Assembly: GCF_965638725.1 (NCBI RefSeq) | Contig: NC_134949.1 | Coordinates: 48,884,151 to 48,948,150, forward strand | Length of the DNA: 64,000 bases | Direction: 5' to 3' | Origin: Aptenodytes patagonicus | Lineage: Eukaryota; Chordata; Aves; Sphenisciformes; Spheniscidae | Part shown: in pieces, positions 60,601 to 64,000 of the stretch | How the letters are laid out: every line of letters begins with the position of its first letter | Numbering within the stretch: position 1 is the first letter of the stretch | Position numbers and translations under genes: made by a program | Notes under the pieces: generated by a model | What the model was told of the DNA's origin: nothing | The model's input: the letters and a program-made list of their open reading frames with translations, nothing else | Database searches by the model: none

Positions 60601-63600
60601 TGATACTGCTCCAAGTTTTTTAATGTCGCTCTTAACTTTACTTCGATAGAGCTTTAAGGTAGATTTGATGGGGTCAGGGGATACCAGCAGGATTGCAGTA
60701 AGTAAGCCAAGGATTGGCATGGCATTGCCGGAAGGTGGCAATGCTATTGGGAACATTTACAGTGGTTCTGGCAGCACAAAGAACTTAGGAGCTCTGAAAT
60801 GCTCATACAGAACTTCATGCAGTATGAGAAACAAACAGGATGAACTGGAAGCTTTGGGTCACCTCTCAGAGCTACGATATCATTGGTACTAGTGAGACTT
60901 GGTGGAATGAGTCCCACTGTTGGAGTGCTGGGATGGAGGGCTCCAGGCAGTTTGGGAGAGATAGGCATGGCAGGCGAGGTGGAGGTGTTGCACGTAAGGG
61001 AGAAGTTTGATTTTACAGCCCTTACAGTTAGTGATGATGTGGTTGAGGATTAGGGGAATGGAAAACAAAGGAGATGTTGTAGTGGGGGTCTGCTACCGAT
61101 TGCCCAGCCAGGATGTAAGCACTGATGAGTTATTCTATAGGCAATTAGGAGAAATTCCTGGATTGGTAGCCCTTGTCCTTATGGGAGATTTCAACTTCCC
61201 AGATATCAGCTGGGAATATCATCCTGCTGTGACAAGCAGGTCTTGGAAATTCTTGAAGTTTGTAGGAGATAACTTCTTGTCACAGGTACTCAGTGAGCCA
61301 ACTAGGAAAGATGCCCTCCTAGACTTGATCTTTGTGAATAGAGAAGGACTCGTGGGGGATGTGATGGTTGGTGACTGTTGGCCACAGTGATCATGAAATG
61401 GTTGAGTTTAAAATTTTCAGTGTAGTGAGAAAAAAGGACAGCAGAGTCACTACCCTGGATTTCAGGAGAGCAAACTTTAAGTTATTCAGGGAGCTATTTA
61501 GCATAGTACCCTGGGAATATGCTTTTGAGGGCTTAGGAGTCCACGAGTGCTGGCCAGTCTTTAAGAACCACCTCTTAGAAGCACAGGAGCAGGCAATTCC
61601 ACTGTGTCATAAGTCAAGCAAAGCTGGGCAGAAGATCAGCTTGGCTGAACAGGGAAGTCCTTGTGGTGCTCAAGAGGAAAAAGAAATTTTATGATCTCTG
61701 GAAGCGAGGTCAGGCTTTGCAGGAAGGGTATAGAGCTGTGGTTTCTTTATGCAGGGAGAAGACACGAAAGGCCAAAGTTCAATTAGAGTTGAAACTGGCC
61801 AGTGTTGTTACAGGTAACAAGAAGGACTTTTTTAAGCATGTTAATAGCAAGAGGAGGTCTAAAGAAAACGTTGGACCAATACTTGTTGAAGATCGTCATC
61901 TGACTAATAGGGATGAAGAAAAAGCAGAGGCATTCAATGCGTTTTTTGCCTCAGTCTTTAATAATACTGACAGACCTTGGGCTGCCTGGTCCCCTGAGTC
62001 AGATGACCATGAGTGTGGGAACAGTGACTTTCCATTTGTGGACACTGAAATTGTAAGGGACCAGCTGTATCAGCTGAATGTTCACAAGTCCATGGGGCCT
62101 GATGGGATTCATCCCAGAGTACTGAAGGAGCTAGGGGATGTTATGGCAGGACCCCTCTCGATCATCTACGAACAGTCTTGGGAGTCTGGGGAGGTCCCTG
62201 CTGACTGGAAGCTAGCCAGTGTTACTCCAATCTACAAAAAGGGCGTAAGGGAAGACCCAGGGAACTACAGACCTGTTAGTCTAACCTCAGTTCCGGGAAA
62301 AATTATGGAGAAGATTATACTGCATACTATTAAAAGGCATTTAAAGAATAATGCAGTCATCAGGCACAGTCAACATGGGTTCACAAAGGGAAAGTCCTGT
62401 TTAATTAATCTGATACCCTTCTCTGAAAAGGTCACCTACATAGTGGATGAAGGGAAGGCGGTGGATGTAGTTTTTCTGGATTTTAGTAAGGCTTTTGATA
62501 CTGTCCCTCACAGCATCCTTCTGGACAAGTTGTCCAGCTGTGGGGTGAGCGGGTTCACAGTGTGCTGGGTGAAGAACTGGCTGAAAGGCAGAGCTCAAAG
62601 GGTTGTAGTGAAGTGGGCTACATCTGGCTGGCAACCGGTCACCAGCGATGTTCCTCAGGGTTCAATTCTGGGGCCAGTCCTGTTCAATATGTTTATCAAC
62701 GATCTGGATGCAGGAGTTGAATGCACCATTAGCAAGGTTGCTGATGATACCAAACTGGGAGGTACTGTTGACTCTTGAGGGACAAGAGGCCTTGCAGAGG
62801 GATCTAGATAGATTGGAGCACTGGGCAATGGTTAATGGGATGATACGTCCGAATGCCGCCTTCTGCACCTGGGATGGAGTAACGCTGGGCACAAGTATAA
62901 ATTGGGAGAGGAGTGGCTGGAGAGCAGCCCTGCAGAAAGGGATCTGGGGGTGCTGGTCGACAGCAGGCTCAGTATGAGTCAGCAGCGTGCCCTGGCAGCC
63001 AGGATGGCAAACCGCATCCTGGGGTGCATCAAGCACAGTATAACCAGCCGGTCAAAAGAGGTGATTATCCCGCTGTGTTCAGCGTTGGTGCAGCCTCACC
63101 TTGAGTACTGTGTGCAGTTCTGGGCCCCACAATTTAAGAAGGATGTGAAGGTCCTCAAATGAATCCAGAGGAGGGCAACAAAGCTGGTGAAAAGGCTGAA
63201 AGGAATGTCCTGTGAGGAGCAGCTAACGGCTTTGGGTTTGTCTAGTCTGGAGAAAAGGAGGCTGAGGGGTGACCCCATTGCTCTCTACAGCTTCCTGAGG
63301 AGGGGAACTGGAGAGGGAGGTGCTGATCTCTTCTCCCTGGTATCCAGTGATAGGATGCGTGGGAATGGTTCAAAGCTGCACCAGGGGAGGTTCAGACTGG
63401 ACATTAGGAAGCATTTCTTTACCAAGAGGGTGTGCAAACACTGGAACAGGCTTCCTAGAGAGGTGGTCGATGCCCCAAGCCTGTCGGCGTTTAAGAGGCA
63501 TTTGGACAATGCCCTTAACATGCTTTAACTTTTGGTCAGCCCTGAAGTGGTCAGGCAGTTGGACTAGATGATCATTGTAGGTCCCTTCCAACTGAAAAAA

Positions 63601-64000
63601 GAGTCTAGTCTATTCTACTTCTCTTGCTCTAGTTTAAATATAATGTTGGCTATTTAGGTAGCTATTTTTTTAGTCTTAGTTAGTTTTGAACTTTTAAACT
63701 ACTTAAAGGCTACTATGCTTCTTTAAACCCTCCTAATTGTAGACTGCTTGAGTGTGCTACATGTTGGTGCTTGTACAAAGTAACTGGGACTACTGTCTGT
63801 AAAAGAAGGTTTAGGTCAATGGTATTTTAATACTTGCATTGAAAGACGATCAAAGCATAAAATTGGCTAACAGTTTGCCAAAAACTGTCACATTTATATG
63901 TCTAGAATTTGTTTGGAATGTTGAAGAGGATTTCAAGCCTGTTCCAGATACCTGGATTCCAGCAAAGGACATAGAGTTCTCTAATGGCAATCCTTTGCCC
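57514..64000 (+). CDS. RLIG1, RNA 5'-3' ligase 1 (exons 1-4, runs off the window)
   Basis: RLIG1 joins RNA 5'-phosphate and 3'-hydroxyl ends through a lysyl-AMP intermediate. Exons: 57514-57603, 59674-59791, 60420-60515, and 63906 to past 64000. All phases match. Exon 1 starts [10 protein letters not shown], human-like with Lys10. Exon 2 holds motif [14 protein letters not shown], whose Lys is the adenylated residue in the family. Exon 3 reads [20 protein letters not shown]. Exon 4 continues [20 protein letters not shown]. The start is the first ATG in the CpG island and equals the human start. Intron 3 carries a decayed CR1. Remaining catalytic motifs lie beyond the window. This is the only copy in the window that can encode an active enzyme. 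Confidence 0.95.
57666..57695 (+). repeat. GGGGCC hexanucleotide repeat, 5 units (copy C)
   Basis: Five units at the same site in the functional RLIG1 copy, followed by gcaaggg instead of gcaggggg in A and B. Confidence 0.94.
57742..57756 (+). repeat. CGGAG pentanucleotide repeat, 3 units (copy C)
   Basis: Shorter run in the functional copy. Confidence 0.92.
59674..59791 (+). CDS. RLIG1 exon 2 with ligase motif I, copy C
   Basis: A 118-bp exon, cttttcag acceptor and gtagga donor. It encodes [20 protein letters not shown] and the nucleotidyl-transferase motif EKVDG. The A and B versions (18186-18303, 40007-40124) differ at six bases, all A/T here and G/C there, changing Lys to Gln, Ile to Val, Ile to Thr and Asp to Ala. 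Confidence 0.95.
60420..60515 (+). CDS. RLIG1 exon 3, copy C
   Basis: A 96-bp exon in phase with exon 2, acceptor actctag and donor gttagt. It encodes [19 protein letters not shown] and ends at a Lys codon plus G. It loses similarity with the A/B blocks near its 3' end, which marks the edge of the duplicated unit. Confidence 0.93.
60660..63605 (+). mobile_element. long decayed CR1 LINE in RLIG1 intron 3
   Basis: CR1 non-LTR retrotransposon of about 2.9 kb in sense orientation. The endonuclease part shows [24 protein letters not shown] and LLDLIFVN. The reverse transcriptase part (61663-62778) shows [36 protein letters not shown] and VADDTKLGG, so the active-site box reads VADD instead of the usual FADD. 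The C-terminal part shows [19 protein letters not shown]. It ends with the typical CR1 3' motif 'ttggactagatgatcattg'. The frame is broken at several places (about 61390, 61690, 62778 and 63160), so it is inactive. The exact 5' edge is uncertain. Confidence 0.9.
61663..62778 (+). pseudogene. CR1 ORF2 reverse-transcriptase fragment
   Basis: A 371-codon open piece of the CR1 polyprotein covering the reverse-transcriptase fingers and palm: [46 protein letters not shown] and VADD. It lacks the endonuclease in the same frame and stops soon after VADDTKLGG. Full CR1 ORF2 is about 900-1000 residues, so this is a remnant. Confidence 0.88.
63606..63905. other. RLIG1 intron 3 between CR1 and exon 4
   Basis: AT-rich, with almost no CpG (one seen by eye). 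A polypyrimidine and tatgtctag acceptor precede exon 4. Nothing else is recognised. Confidence 0.6.
63906..64000 (+). CDS. RLIG1 exon 4 (partial)
   Basis: Acceptor tatgtctag, then an open frame continuing exon 3. It encodes [20 protein letters not shown] and NGNPLP, matching the human [20 protein letters not shown] region. It is cut by the window end. Confidence 0.93.

Noticed and set aside
1-64000. CRISPR arrays, tRNA or rRNA genes, bacterial operons, phage genes
   Set aside because: None seen. The repeats are long segmental duplications and simple repeats, and the genes are spliced vertebrate genes.

Overview
This is genomic DNA of a bird. The evidence is CR1 LINEs, including a long decayed copy with endonuclease and reverse-transcriptase domains and typical CR1 3' ends, an avian-type solo LTR, spliced vertebrate genes, and a GC-rich CpG-island promoter. 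There is no bacterial, plasmid or phage signal.

Layout: about 1.95 kb of unique left flank is followed by three direct tandem copies of one unit: A 1955-20242, B 20243-42063 and C 42064-about 60480. Unique sequence follows to the window end. Each unit carries, left to right: (i) a short block of plus-strand exon-like segments of unknown identity; (ii) a minus-strand gene recognisable exon by exon as C12orf50-like, with a CCCH zinc finger and an acidic run; (iii) a solo LTR; (iv) a CpG island with a GGGGCC repeat; and (v) the plus-strand 5' exons of RLIG1 (C12orf29, RNA 5'-3' ligase 1). The two genes are head to head, as I recall for human 12q21.

Only copy C looks like the functional locus. 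Its RLIG1 exons 1-3 keep the ligase motif I KxDG, and exon 4 follows in unique sequence at 63906-64000, after intron 3, which holds a decayed CR1. Its C12orf50 exons join into one 345-codon frame with a stop. Copies A and B contain only RLIG1 exons 1-3, with motif I changed to KxAG, two arginines changed to glycine, the exon 3 donor lost and an in-frame stop. Copy A also lacks two C12orf50 exons. Copy B holds an extra internal tandem duplication of about 2.07 kb.

The most interesting signal is the pattern of divergence. Introns of the three copies are almost identical, but RLIG1 exons 2 and 3 differ in dense clusters. By hand alignment about 28 of 36 changes go from A/T in copy C to G/C in A and B, against about 3 in reverse. 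This suggests an array homogenised by GC-biased gene conversion, with purifying selection protecting the exons of the one working ligase. A second point of interest is a GGGGCC hexanucleotide repeat 62 bp inside RLIG1 intron 1, with 7, 2 and 5 units in A, B and C. It is placed much like the C9orf72 repeat.
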